A stretch of DNA of 64,000 nt from Microplitis mediator (taxonomy: Eukaryota; Arthropoda; Insecta; Hymenoptera; Braconidae), in NCBI RefSeq assembly GCF_029852145.1, contig NC_079976.1:7812001-7876000 (forward strand). Direction: 5' to 3'. Position 1 is the stretch's first letter. The number at the start of each line of letters is the position of its first letter. Below, one piece after another: positions 11,592-23,040 of this stretch. The translations under genes and the position numbers were made by a program. Under the pieces are notes generated by a model. It searched no databases and was not told the origin of the DNA. It saw nothing but the letters and a program-made list of their open reading frames with translations.

Positions 11592-12086
11592 CCCGAGTCA
11601 AAAAAAAATTCTAGTTTAGTCCTCAAAAACCTCAATTCCTGTGATGTTTTATTTGCCGCCCCAAAAGTAACTGTACTTTAGTACTCAAAATCCTCAATGA
11701 AAACTATGAGGTCTAAATGCGAATAATTTGTCGATTTTAAATTATAAGTAAGACCTCAAAATTCTCAACGAATGAAAAGTTACAGTTCGGACTTTGAAAA
11801 ATTTTAGATAGAAAAGGGAGGGGAGAGAATAAGTCGAATGAGACTTTTGAGGTTCAAAAATTTGGATAAAATTATTCCTTTATGTTTTGAATATTTTGAG
11901 GCTCTAATCCAAATTATGTTATTCCAGTTTAGTCCTCAAAGTGGTAAAATTGGTCGTAACTTCTACTTTGAGGACTAAACTACGATAACTTTTTATACTG
12001 CTGTCAATCTTCACATTATAAATTGACCCTCAAAAACCTCATTGAGAACTTTGAGACTTAAATCCGAATTTGTTTCTCGACTCGGG
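11592..12086. mobile_element. CCCGAGTC-ended element with TTTAGTCCTCAAA repeats
   Basis: The ends are CCCGAGTCAAAAAAAAATTC (11592) and GACTCGGG (to 12086). Inside, AGTTTAGTCCTCAAA and its complement TTTGAGGACTAAACT recur, with several CCTCAAAATTCTCAA-like words. 495 bp, no ORF. No convincing target duplication. Confidence 0.65.
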
Positions 12087-13059
12087 TATGAACATATATA
12101 AAGAGATTTTGACAATTATTAAGAAAAAAGTCGTCTAAATTTAATACCAGGCTAGACTAGAATTTGTCATTTCGTTAGATCTCTAATTTTTTGTTATATG
12201 AAGTAATTTTTGAAAAAATTTATAAATGTAAAAAATTGAGAACAATGAATAATTTTTATTGAATAAAAATTCATTTATAAATTATGTAATGCATTTCCCC
12301 TTTGATTTATTCAGAATTATTAAGTACGCGAGTATATAAAAGTCGAAAAACTTTTATATTATACATGATAAAGAAATGTCTTGGCAATGTCGCTTTGTTT
12401 TATCGATTGTTGTTAGAAGTTAATATAATATGTATGAATATAAAAAAAAAAAGAAAAAAGAAAAAAAAATTGTAATATCAAACTATACATGGTATTATAT
12501 TATTCTTATAGAGTTTTATATGTGCAGTGTATCACAACGTCATTTATATACACAGAATAACTTAACGGAGTCCCTTAGAAAGATCTTCTGCTTCTGAATG
12601 GCCTATTGCGACATTCGTTTGAGACTCTCGAGTGTTAAATAATAGAGACCAAGTTCTTTACTACTATGACGTAAGTTAAATCGCGTATTTATGTATTCTA
12701 ATGTACATGTATGTGGTCTATAAAAAAATGATACGCTATTAATTAAAAGTTTAAAAATAATTAATTTTTCATTTAATTTTTACTCGATATATGTGTACTC
12801 AAGTGAAAAAGTATTATATTGACTTTATAATGCAATCGTTTAGATTACGAATTATAAAGTCAATATAATAATTTTATTATGACAATATTATATAAATTTT
12901 TAATTATTATTTTAACTCAATGTATATATATTTTTTAAATCTTTATGCTAATATTTTTTTAATTTTTTAGAAAGTCATTATTGACAAAGTAATCATACGA
13001 AAAATTTTTATTTTGAATATTCAAAATTTTACACTAAAAAAAAAGTTCCATACCGAATA
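12087..13059. other. AT-rich DNA, GC-richer block at 12540-12680
   Basis: The block at 12540-12680 (AGTCCCTTAGAAAGATCTTC, GACATTCGTTTGAGACTCTC) is more complex than its flanks and may be regulatory. The rest holds only the 20-bp hairpin listed separately. Confidence 0.3.
12812..12870. repeat. Perfect 20-bp hairpin with 19-nt loop
   Basis: TATTATATTGACTTTATAAT at 12812-12831 is exactly complementary to 12851-12870. The loop reads GCAATCGTTTAGATTACGA. It could be a MITE core, or a transcribed stem-loop if the intron is transcribed. Confidence 0.7.
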
Positions 13060-13325
13060 AACTTCGAAAATTTGAACTTTTACACTTTGACTTTGGAAAG
13101 TTGAACTTTTGTAAATTTGAACTTTGGCGATTTGAACTTTTGTAAATTTGAACTTTGAATAATTTAGTATTTCTTTCATCAAAAAAAAATTTTTTTTTTA
13201 TATAATTTTTTTTTTATTCATTCATCATCATCATCATCATCATCATCAACATAATAAAAGTTCAAATTGCCAAAGTTCAAATTTTCAAAAGTTCAAATTG
13301 TCAAGTGCAATTTTCAAAGTTCATT
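13060..13325. repeat. Fold-back array of TTTGAACTTT words
   Basis: At least four TTTGAACTTT-type units lie at 13068-13160 and their complements (AAAGTTCAAATT) at 13258-13325, flanking a poly-A/T stretch and an (ATC)n microsatellite at 13223-13249. The array could form a long imperfect stem. Confidence 0.6.
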
Positions 13326-13332
13326 AGGCCGG

Positions 13333-13690
13333 TCACCAAAAAAAAACGGTGTAAGTCCACGCTATTCTGGTGTTTAAGTAATCGGTGTTAAATTGCACCC
13401 CGAAAACAGTGTAAAATAATTGCGCTAACGGTGTAAAAATTTTCCCGGTGTTAAAAAAAAAGTAGTTTTCGTTTTCAAGTATCAGAAGTCGAATTGTATT
13501 TTAAATACAAAAAAAAATGATTTATTGTTTCAAAAATTAATGATAACGGATTTACTAAATAATGTAGAAATCCAAAGTATATTTGTCTACAGTTAAATGT
13601 TAATGTTTTTGTATAAAAAAGTGGGAAACGGATTTTTATGATTCGTCACTTTGCAAATTAAATCAGCGAGAAAAATAAAAAAATCTGAAA
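13333..13690 (-). mobile_element. GGTGTTAAAA element, right-half fragment
   Basis: It aligns to the complement of 38640-38960, sharing TTCTGGTGTT, TCAGAAGTCGAATT, TTTGTCTACA and AAATCAGCGAGAA. The other half is missing. It is directly followed by an ACTTCCCGCT-family fragment. Confidence 0.6.
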
Positions 13691-13713
13691 AACGCTCTGC
13701 GAGAAAACCCCAA

Positions 13714-13910
13714 AACTTCCCGCTGTTTTCGAGTTCAGGTAGCTATCTAGATTATCTGCAGAATTTTTATAGACGGCGACCCTGATCAAAATTAAGGCGT
13801 CCAATGGATGCTTGAAGGCATCGGGGTATCAGACAAGTCTTCTGGAAGATAGCTAGCCGGCCGTTTATCCGGAAATAGTCGGAAATTTTCGAAAATCGGA
13901 CCGAAACCAA
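13714..13910 (-). mobile_element. ACTTCCCGCT-family fragment, minus orientation
   Basis: It begins ACTTCCCGCT, contains GACGGCGACCCTGATCAAAA and AGGCGTCC shared (in reverse) with 63240-63345, and ends at TTTCGAAAATCGGACCGAAA, shared with 47010 and 62960. Most of the middle is deleted. Confidence 0.65.
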
Positions 13911-15824
13911 TAACTTGTAAATGTTTTTTATGAACTTTCAAAATTGCTGATGTCAACAGTTGAAATCAAAAAAATATAAAAAGTTCAAATTATTATTTTG
14001 ACATAAAAATGACCAAATCAATTGTATCATAAATAACCGGATGTATTTTTCATTTTCTGGGCGTTCATGTGAAAATATAAAATACCAAGAGTGGAATACG
14101 TTAACATTGTGAATTATTAACCCAAAAGTTGAATGGACAAAAGACATGATAAATTGACGTATAAAAAAGGGGTCTTGAGCTTTTTGAGAATTTTAGCAAT
14201 CACCGCAGGTGGACAGTTCAGTGTCCGCGTCTGGTCGCGAGTGAGACAAATATAAAAGATAGAGTAGTATAGTCGAGTTGAAGATCTTTTCGTCGGATGC
14301 TTTTCACGATGCCGAGGGTTTCCTCGGTGGCTAGAGGCCCAATGTTTAAGAGTATAAAATAAGTATATAGTACAGTAGTGTAGTGAGAGTTAAGAGTTTT
14401 GTACAAGAAGAAAAAAAATATAAAATAAAGAAGGAATATGACGGCGGTGACGTCAACTTGAATATTTAAAGGGTACGAGACTTCAAAAGAACACGTGTTA
14501 CAGTACTAGGACGCCGTTTAAATAATGCAAAGTCAACTTACTCCCCATACTCTTTTTTTACTCTTCTCTACTCTGGCAATGCCCCTTATTTCCCTCGACC
14601 CATCATTTTTGTCTCTTGCATTACATTCTCTTTCTCTCTTCATTATTTCTTCGTTCCCACTATCTATATCTCTTCTACATTCCCACTTTCTTTGCTTTTT
14701 ATAATTTTTCGTCTAGCTTCGGGCACTAATGCTAATATTTTAACAATCGATCCTACATGTTTTGTTAATCACCAAATTACTTTTTTAATTATTTATTTAT
14801 TTTTTTTATTTATTCAGAGATCAAACCCGATTACTTATTCATTCAAGTATAATAATAGTCAGTCTGAAATGAAAGTTACTTTGTTCTGTCAGCGTAAAAA
14901 ATTTTCTGCTCCAAAAAATGATTTTTAGACATGATTAATTTTTTTCGATTTATAGATCCAATTTTTCAAAAAAGAAAATCACAATTTATTTTTCAAAAGA
15001 GGTCCGAATTTTTTTAACAAGGTTTAAAAATATTTTTACTCAAATTTTAGGAAAAATGGGAATTCAAAAAAAAATTTTTAATTGGCATACATTTGACACA
15101 ATGGGGTAAAATGAACACCCTGAGCAATTTTTTCTAATTAAAGAAACTGACAAAAAAATTTTTTACTAAAAATTTTCGTCGCGCTGTCAAGTGATCAATT
15201 TACCCCACTCCGAAATATAGTAAATAAAAATTTTTTTCGAATAGTATCTTATTTTATCCCGCAATTTCCTCCTTTTTATGTATAACGTTATCCTCAAAAA
15301 TCACGAAGCTTAGCGTTGAAAATTTCTATTGTTTATCTAAATATCATATATTTCTGTTGATAATAAATGAGACTTGTTTAATCGAATAAAAATAATAATA
15401 CACTGCAGAGTTATATAGTGAAAGTTTTTCCAGCAAAATGTATGTAGATGAAAATATTAGATATAGAAGAATATATTTTAAGATTAAAAAAAAATTATAA
15501 TTGCTTTTCATTCAATAATATATGCAATTGAAGCTTAAAAAAATTAAAAAAAAAATATTATTAGTCACGATAGAGAGAAAATATGCAAAATATAGTAACG
15601 AGGTAGTAAAAAGTAATTACTATTAATACCACAATCTTTAACGTCGAACTAGATATCGAATAGTAATTTTTTTTTAATACCTTGTAAAAATTTTTTTTAT
15701 TCACTGAATAATTGTAAAATAAATATGAATTTGTACATAAGATTATGGCGAATGAAAAGTAATTTTATTTATATAAATTATAGATTTACAAATGATTTAC
15801 TCTTTTAAAAATTTGCGAAGTGAA
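13911..15824. other. AT-rich DNA with GC-richer patches
   Basis: The patch at 14205-14345 (GTCCGCGTCTGGTCGCGAGT, GAGGGTTTCCTCGGTGGCTA) is unusual here. A pyrimidine-rich tract covers 14540-14700. An imperfect pair ATGGGGTAAAATG/TTTACCCCAC lies near 15100 and 15210. No gene is recognised. Confidence 0.3.
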
Positions 15825-16636
15825 CGCGGATTATATCTGGAGTGATGACTGTTTATTTATTTAATTCCCTCGGAGTGAAATTTACTTTAAAGGGGAGTTT
15901 ATTTTAATAAATTAAGTAGTTTGAATCGTAGGTATGTGGACTAAAGAAAAACTTTTAGATGTTAGGTTATACCAATGTACGACGTTTCGTCTATTTAGTT
16001 AGACTTTATCAAGTATTTAGTAATTAACATCACGTGTCAACTTTTTTATTTGCAGTACCCTCAACAATCATTATTAGCATCAATATAGTAACCATTATGT
16101 CATAAATTATTAATAAATAAATGTAAATATAAAGAAACGTAACTTTTAATAAATAAATAATAAATAAAAATAAAATATTGTAGTAAATGAATGTAATTTT
16201 TTGAACGTTGCACGTTATTAGTCTTCAAGTCATAACACTGATAATAATGATTGTTGAGGGTACTGCAAATAAAAAAGTTGACATGTGATGTTAATTACTA
16301 AGTACTTGATAAAGACGAAACGTCGTACGTTTGGTATAACCTAACATCTAAAAGTTTTTCTTTAGTCCACATACTTACGATTCAAACTACTTAATTTATT
16401 ATAAATATGGACACGATACCGAATAACGGTTTATTTTAATATCAAATTCCCGAATCAGAGTGAATGCGGATTTGAATAAAATCGAGACTACTCCAAAATC
16501 ACTCTGCTGAAAAGACAAACCCCCTATTTACTCCGTATGTGAAGTGAATTTTGGTAAAAACTCCGAAACCCCGAGTGAATTTGGATTTAAATAAAATCCG
16601 TAATCACTCAAAATTGACTCCCGATTTTTCCCACTG
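15825..16636. mobile_element. GGAGTGAAT MITE, copy 2, split by a 520-bp insert
   Basis: The left part (15825-15908) and right part (16429-16636) together resemble copy 1. They share GGAGTGAAATTTACT-like words, AATTCCCTCGG and the terminal GACTCCCGATTTTTCCCAC-type end before TA at 16637. The left end is degraded. The 520-bp inverted-repeat element at 15909-16428 interrupts it. Confidence 0.65.
15909..16428. mobile_element. Inverted-repeat element with 12-bp flanking direct repeats
   Basis: About 170 bp at the left (TAGTTTGAATCGTAGGTATG at about 15917, then GTTAGGTTATACCAATGTAC and GACGTTTCGTC) recur as the complement at the right (16240-16404). The insert is flanked by an exact direct repeat GTTTATTTTAAT (15897-15908 and 16429-16440). 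The inverted ends are not symmetric: about 24-30 extra bases lie between the right inverted end and the right direct repeat. No coding sequence. I cannot assign a superfamily. Confidence 0.65.
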
Positions 16637-16639
16637 TAT

Positions 16640-17489
16640 ATATCTCGATAAATGTAGTTGGATGTATTAAGTAAAGTATAAAATGAATTCTACACAGACT
16701 GAAACACATCCTATTTGACTACATGAAAGCGGAAACACGTTCGAGGGCTCGTTTTTGCCCGGAACAAGTTTTAATGCAATTACCAAGGACTCCTGGCGCC
16801 TATCCACCATCTCTTGCGTTTTAATTCTCTCTTTTACTCATCTACAAAGCCCCGTTGGCGTTTACACCTCAACCTCAGTCGACTTTTACCCCCTTGTATC
16901 CGTCATCGTCGCTTGTAAAACAAAAACTGCTTTGCCTTGCACTCTATCTTTATATCTGTCTTTTTTTTTTCACAACTACTTTATATATCTTTTCCTAATT
17001 TTATCTTGTGCTCCTCTTTCCTCTCCTTATTCTTATCTATCCCTACTTTGTGATGAACTAATACTATTATTATTATTATTAAAATATTTTTATTTTATTT
17101 CTTTTAATATATATTTTATACCTTGTACGTTTTCTCCACTAATTCCAACCCCTATAAAATTCCTTCTACCCTCCTGTCGTTTCGCATTATTTCTATTTTA
17201 TCACCAGCAATCTTGGATAATGCAATCACGTGTCTCATTTTACTTTTAATATGTTTTTTATTATTTTTTTTTAATATTACTAAAATTTATTGCATAAATT
17301 TAATGAAATTTTTTTTTGTTTATTGTAATTAAAAGTTTTTTAAAATAATAATTTTAATTAAAAAAAAATCTAGTATATTTTATCCGACAAATTTATATAT
17401 ATTTATGTATGTACAAATATATAAATATATATATTTATTATTATTTAAATTATTGTTGTGAAAAAGAGTCGAGTAAGAGGGAATATAAC
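16640..17489. other. Pyrimidine-rich DNA with a non-repetitive patch
   Basis: At 16690-16960 the sequence is complex (ACGTTCGAGGGCTCGTTTTT, CAACCTCAGTCGACTTTTAC), followed by CT-rich sequence to 17200. The 164-codon open frame at 16755-17249 becomes Leu/Phe/Ser-rich and matches nothing I recognise; I do not call it a gene. Confidence 0.3.
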
Positions 17490-17575
17490 GTAGTCGCGGC
17501 GTATCGATCCCAAAATTAATTTGTAGTCCAGACAATGGGCCGCCATCTACTGTCTCCGTAGATACGCCGCTGGAC
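17490..17575. promoter_or_regulatory. CTCF-like motif within a 10-bp inverted repeat
   Basis: The minus strand at 17538-17552 reads CAGTAGATGGCGGCC, close to the CTCF core (CCASYAGRKGGCGCY in flies). GCGGCGTATC (17496-17505) and GATACGCCGC (17561-17570) flank it as an exact inverted repeat. This GC-rich island stands alone in AT-rich bab intron, as an insulator or architectural site might. The motif match is by eye. Confidence 0.35.
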
Positions 17576-17674
17576 GTAATGTTACATTATTTTATCTTGT
17601 AAATTTATACTTATATTTTTTAAATTAATACTTAAGTTTTAATTTTTTAATTTTACTACTATTTATTTTCAAAT

Positions 17675-17709
<35 letters not shown>

Positions 17710-19124
17710 TTTTTACGGAAAAAATTACGATTTAAATTTATAATAATTGCAGTAAAAATAATAAATATGAAATTTCTAAGAAAAACTACTATTTGTATTT
17801 AAATTTTAAATTACTAGGGAAAAAAAAAAAATCGGTCTGTTATTATTGATAATTTAAATGTAACGACGTCATCTAATATAAGTCACTTATTCGATTGTAA
17901 TGATTGCAATAGTATATTTAATTACAGCCAGTATAGTATAGCCATTATCCAATTGAAGTATTAAATAGAAATATTTAAAAGTAAAGAAAAAAAAAATAGG
18001 GACTCTGTAGAAAAATTCTCAATACTTTGAATTTTTTTTCATAAAAAAATTTCAATTTCGCGCGAAATAGACTACCCTAAAAATTTTAAACTCTAATTAT
18101 TTTTATTTTACTTCAGTTTCCAAAGACAATGAGCCTCACAAATTAAAAAAAAAAGTTTTAAAATTTTTTCTTAAGATTAAATTCCATTTTTTCCTCACGA
18201 TAAAAATAATCTGACATGGAATATCGTCATAAAAAATTAGTTGTAAAATATTAATTTTCCCGATTACTTATTTATTATTTAGCTCAATCTTATCGATATA
18301 AAATTCATTTTTTATTGTGACATGAAAAAATTTTACATGGCCTAAATTCCTCAACATCTTCGTTACCCACTAGTAAAATTTTTACAAAAAAATTTCTGGG
18401 GTCCATTAACCCCAGCCCTATTTTCATTAAAATGATCAAGAAAGTTTAAATAAATATTTAATTAATGGAGTAAAATAAAATTCCTCTGATTGATGACAAG
18501 AAATTTTAGTAAAATGTCACCTGTGGCTTCAAGAAATTTTTTTATGCTGCCTAGTAATTTTTTTCCGCAAAAAAAAATCAATAGATTATTAAAGAATTTT
18601 TTTACAAATTTGGTTTTAAATTTTTCCCGCGAATTCTTCAGTCAAAATTCATAATAACCACCCCTATATTTATTTCTTCACATTAATATACTTTATGACA
18701 TGTTATACCTTTAAGAATTACGTACTCTTGTTTTTAAATAGACGAATAAGTAAAAAGTTAAATATTTCGCGTATGTCGGTGCCAGGTACGCTTGGTTGCG
18801 TTTTAACAAACTCCTAATTCAGGAAATATCAAGATAATTTAACCTGCAAGAATCCTTCATCGAGTGTCGGAATATTAATAATAACTTTTTATTTAAAAAA
18901 TCCCATTTAAATATATTGCTAATAATTAATTTTATAAATTTTACCCCCGATATTTTCCATCAATTATTTTTTTTTTGACACGTAAAATACCAGAGGCATT
19001 TTAAGCTTTTTCTCGATTAAAAAAATTATCATGGCAATTTGTACCTTCATTATAATCTACAGAGAATTTATAATAAAATTTCGTAGCGACGTGATTTCGA
19101 ATGGTAAAAAAAAAAAAATCATCA
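17576..19124. other. AT-rich intron, nothing recognised
   Basis: Low-complexity A/T apart from the poly(T) run. No gene, and no inverted repeat with clear ends. Confidence 0.3.
17678..17707. repeat. Poly(T) run of 30
   Basis: An uninterrupted T run in AT-rich intron. Confidence 0.9.
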
Positions 19125-20200
19125 CTATCGTGCAGTCCACCGAGTTGGAGATTTTATTGGCGGGGAGTAAAGGCGAATGAATAGTGAAGAGAGAAGGAAA
19201 GCGAGTGAGTGTATATATTTATAGCAGTAGTATATGTTGGAAGGGGAGAGATATATATAAAATATATGATAGAATGAATGAGCAAGAGAAAGACAGAGTG
19301 ACATCAGGTAGTAGAGAGAAGGCCCAGGGGGGATCATAATCGAATATTCTCGAATTTAATTTCTATCGATGCACCCGGGGTATAGGTTCGACTTTCATAT
19401 CATCCGAGCGTTTTTGTGACAGTCACCGAATCTAATTTGTTCGGACGCTACGCTCGATGGGATATTGAGCCCCCTGTCCTTCTCCTCTCTCTCTCTTTTA
19501 CTCTCTATCTCTTTCTCTCTCTGAACACAGACCCCCAGTAACTTTCCCCCCCAGCCTCTGACCCTGCTCTTGTGCGAATTCGATAGGATATAAATGCCGA
19601 GTGCTTCAAAAAATAACTCTAGCAATTTTATTTTTATTAAAAAATAAAAAGACATAAATAAATAAAATAATTTTTAAAAAAAGTCGAGTATTCAAAAATA
19701 AAATATGCAGTTTTAAATTTGAGCTCACAGTTGTACGTTTGTTGATCGTTTATCGTGAAAGAGGGCACAGAGAGATTGCAAGAGAGTTTTTAGGGATGAA
19801 AGAGGTTAGATGTATGAGCATGCTCACCAACGTGCTACCAGTCGTAGTCATGGTGAGAGAGATGTTACTTGAGCGTGAGCTAGACCTAGTCGCCGAATGT
19901 CCACGCAACCGACAGATAACGACGGGAGGTATAAATCTCCTTCCGGTTGAATCGGGAGCGAAGCAATCTGCGGAATGGTCCGGTTATCCGTCCATCAAGT
20001 CCGAGTGTCACGTACGGGACGTACGTGTAGCTCTCGCTCCAAATCGTTGTTATATCTGTAGGACATTCTGGTGTCGTTGCAGACGAACAACATGCAACAG
20101 TACTGATTCCACTAACAAAAATTTATCCTATATACATTTGCATATATATGTACGTACTAGTATACTGGTAATGTATGTAAAGCCAAAAGACCTAGACTGA
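19125..20200. promoter_or_regulatory. Kilobase of higher-complexity, GC-richer intron
   Basis: This is the longest GC-richer stretch in the bab intron. It includes CT/GA-rich tracts (19480-19530) and complex phrases such as GTCGCCGAATGTCCACGCAA and CACGTACGGGACGTACGTGT, a near palindrome at 20008-20027. A 153-codon frame starts at 19739 without an ATG and matches nothing known. It could be a cluster of regulatory elements, an alternative promoter or a noncoding exon. Confidence 0.3.
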
Positions 20201-20737
20201 TGTCGTGTTGTTTACTATTTCTATATTTATGCTTGATTTTTTAACCGATGAGTAACAAAAGTAAAACAGTACTCAGACAAGATAATTTTTGATTTACTGA
20301 AGTTCACTAATTCTTTATGGCTGTTTTATAAATTAAATTTTTATCTTAATATTAGTATACTTACGGTACGAATCGTAACGGTCATGGGATCTATAGGACC
20401 CGAGTGTCTGATCGGTTATGGAAATTGGAATGATTAATAATTTTTTAAGAAATTTTGTAGATATTAATTAAAGATTTTCATGAGCTAGGATTCATTTTTA
20501 TCATAAATTTTTAGTGTGAAAAAAATGATAAAAACGGAAAAAATGAATTTTTATAGAAAAATGAGTATAGTTTTGTTATTTGTAGGTATTGTTAAGTAAA
20601 TTTTGTGGCAAATTACTGGGAAATGATTTTACTTTGATAAGAAATTGATGAAAAAATTCAATCTTACAAGAAATATATTTAGTTTAGTGAATAAAGTGAA
20701 AATTATCCATTGAAAATTTTAAGAGTATCAAGAAAAA
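20201..20737. other. AT-rich intron, nothing recognised
   Basis: No coding signal and no clear repeat before the tandem units begin. Confidence 0.3.
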
Positions 20738-21400
20738 AGTGTGTGGTTTTTGGCAAAGATCTCTGTAAATATTGAATTATTCAAAAAGTTATAAGATACC
20801 TTTCTTGTAGCTCTTTAAATTCTCTACAAGAATGATCTCATGTACTTTTTTCAAAAACTGAATAATTGTAGAGATATTTTCAGTTTAAAATTCCAAGACT
20901 TAGATACAGAAAATTGGAGTTTAAAACTCCATGTGACCATTAAGAATTATATTATTAATTTATTTCATTCATATTATAAAATAAAAATTCCACTTTTTAT
21001 ACAAATTTTCATATAGTCAAGTTTCTAGAAAATTTTGAAAAAAATCAATTCCCGCAATTTTTTAAATTAAAGTGTAAGTGGTTTCTAGCAAACATCTCTA
21101 TAAATATTGAACTATCTAAAAAATCATGAGACCTTTCTTGTAGCTCTTTAAATTGTCTACAAGAAAGATCTCATATACTTTTTACAAAAACTGAATAGTT
21201 ATTGAGATATTTTGAGTTTAAAACTCCAAGACTTGAGTACAGAAAAATGGAGTTCGAAACTATCTTCTAGACTCCATGAGATCATTAAGAATTGATGTTA
21301 TTAATTTGTTATTCATATTCTAAAATTAAAATCCCACTTTTCATATCATCAACTTTCTAAAAATCTTTGAAAAAAATTCCCGCGATTTTTTAAATTGAAG
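20738..21400. repeat. Two tandem copies of a 330-bp unit
   Basis: Units at about 20738-21070 and 21071-21400 share GGTTTTTGGCAAAGATCTCT-type starts, TTTCTTGTAGCTCTTTAAAT, CCAAGACTTAGATACAGAAA and CCCGCAATTTTTTAAATT. Each carries a hairpin TTTCTTGTAG/CTACAAGAAA with a 13-nt loop. Divergence is moderate. No ORF. Confidence 0.75.
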
Positions 21401-22429
21401 TTATTATTGCAGCAATCATATATCAGCGTATTGAATTACTATCTTACTACATTATGACAGTTTTACTTTCATACACATATACCCAACCATTTCATCCCCT
21501 GTGCTATGTAAAGACACGTAGTAAAACCTTGCGTGGTCAAGTGAATACTGACCTCGGATATCCCGACGCGACTTATTGCGTGAGGCGCACGTTTGCGGAT
21601 AATAGTTTTCGAATTCTCCCCTCAACCTTTCTAAATTTTTTTTTTTTATTTCATTCCATTCTAGTATGCAACTACACATCTTATATTTAAACTATACTAC
21701 CCATCAAGCTCTTTGTCATTTTCTAGTCGTTCAAGTTTTTTTTAACCGTACTATAGATAGACTCTATATATATAAAGATATATTATGTTAGATATTTTAT
21801 ACTTTTTTAAAATAATTCTTCTTCTGTATTATTTATGATTTCTAACAAGGTTATATATGATAAAAATAATATATATATATATTTTATTTGTTAATTTAAT
21901 GTTTACACAAATTTAAAAAAGTGTAACACTTGGATATATATTAATGATTTATTAAAATAACTGTTATCTAGTGTATTTAATTTAATATCAGTTAAATCAA
22001 CAGTTCGTATAGACCTTAACTAAAAAAAATTATTTTATTGAATAAACTCGACGAAAATGAAGCAATAATAGAAAAATAAGTTATAAAATTATCAAGGTTT
22101 CGTTACGTCAAGACATATGTGGATTATGATTATAAAAATTACTGAAAAAATAAAAACATATATCTATGATATATAATTGTTCTATATCATACTAATTGTA
22201 TAAACTAATGATTGAGATATAAAAATCATTAATGTTTAAATATACATCGATCTATGAGCCTTGAGTTGTAATCAAAAATATTTTACGTGAAAGCCTGCAC
22301 GCGTTGATGGTAATCGTTAATGTGTTTTTTTTTTTACAATTTAATAAGTTGTAATTAATTTTTTTAATCATAATTATATCTTTAAATTAGTAATTATCAA
22401 AAAAAAAATAATAACAATAAAAAATAATT
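21401..22429. other. AT-rich intron with a patch at 21455-21615
   Basis: The patch (CATCCCCTGTGCTATGTAAA, GATATCCCGACGCGACTTAT) is complex, and open on both strands for about 75 codons without recognisable product. A second patch at 22255-22325 reads AAGCCTGCACGCGTTGATGG. Confidence 0.3.
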
Positions 22430-23040
22430 ATGATACTGGTCAGTCGACGTCTTATAATTTCCGGATTTTTTTTTAACGGTAAATTATATGAAAAAAAATA
22501 TTTGAAAAAATTGCACTTATAGTTTTTTGAATTTTCTACATGTGCATATTTTTAGTTTTTTTTTTTTTTTGTAATTGATTTGTTCAAAACAAAGTCCGAA
22601 ATTTTCTTGTCGGTCAATTTCAGGATCATAACTAAATGATGGACAGCCGACGTCTCATAAGTTTTGGATTTTTTTTTTGAAGTAAATTATAAAAAAAAAA
22701 TATTTAGAAAAATTGCACCTGTAGTTTTTTGAATTTCCTACATGTGCATATTTTTTTTTTTTTTTTTTTTTTGTAATTGATTTGTTAAAAACAAAATCCG
22801 AAATTTTCTTGTCCGTCAATTTCAGGATCATAAATAAATTATGGTCAGCCAACGTCTAATAATTTTTGAATTTTTTTTGACAGTAAATTATAAAAAAAAA
22901 AAATATTTTGAAAAATTGCACCTGTAGTTTTTTGAATTTTCTACATGTGCATATTTTAGTTTTTTTTTTTTTTTTTTGGTAATTGATTTGCTAAGAAATA
23001 TATCCGAATATTTTTAATTGTCTGCTAACTTTAGCATTAT
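22430..23040. mobile_element. Three head-to-tail copies of the ATGATACTGAAGTTAGC hAT-like MITE
   Basis: Copies run about 22430-22629, 22636-22831 and 22841-23040. Each begins ATGATACTGGTCAGTCGACG or a variant, has the core TTTTCTACATGTGCATAT and ends TTTCAGGATCAT. Spacers are only 6-9 bp (AACTAA, AAATAAATT). The flanks of the array (AAATAATT/AAATAATA) match in 7 of 8 positions. Confidence 0.75.

Noticed and set aside
16755..17249. 164-codon plus-strand frame
   Set aside because: No domain, composition becomes Leu/Phe/Ser-rich from a pyrimidine tract, and a second overlapping frame is equally open.
19739..20200. 153-codon plus-strand frame
   Set aside because: It has no ATG at its start, no recognisable domain and no splice-site support. 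Kept only as a complex-sequence block.
22430..23040. Regular repeats as a CRISPR-like array
   Set aside because: The units are about 200-bp MITEs with inverted ends; there are no short direct repeats with unique spacers, and the DNA is eukaryotic.
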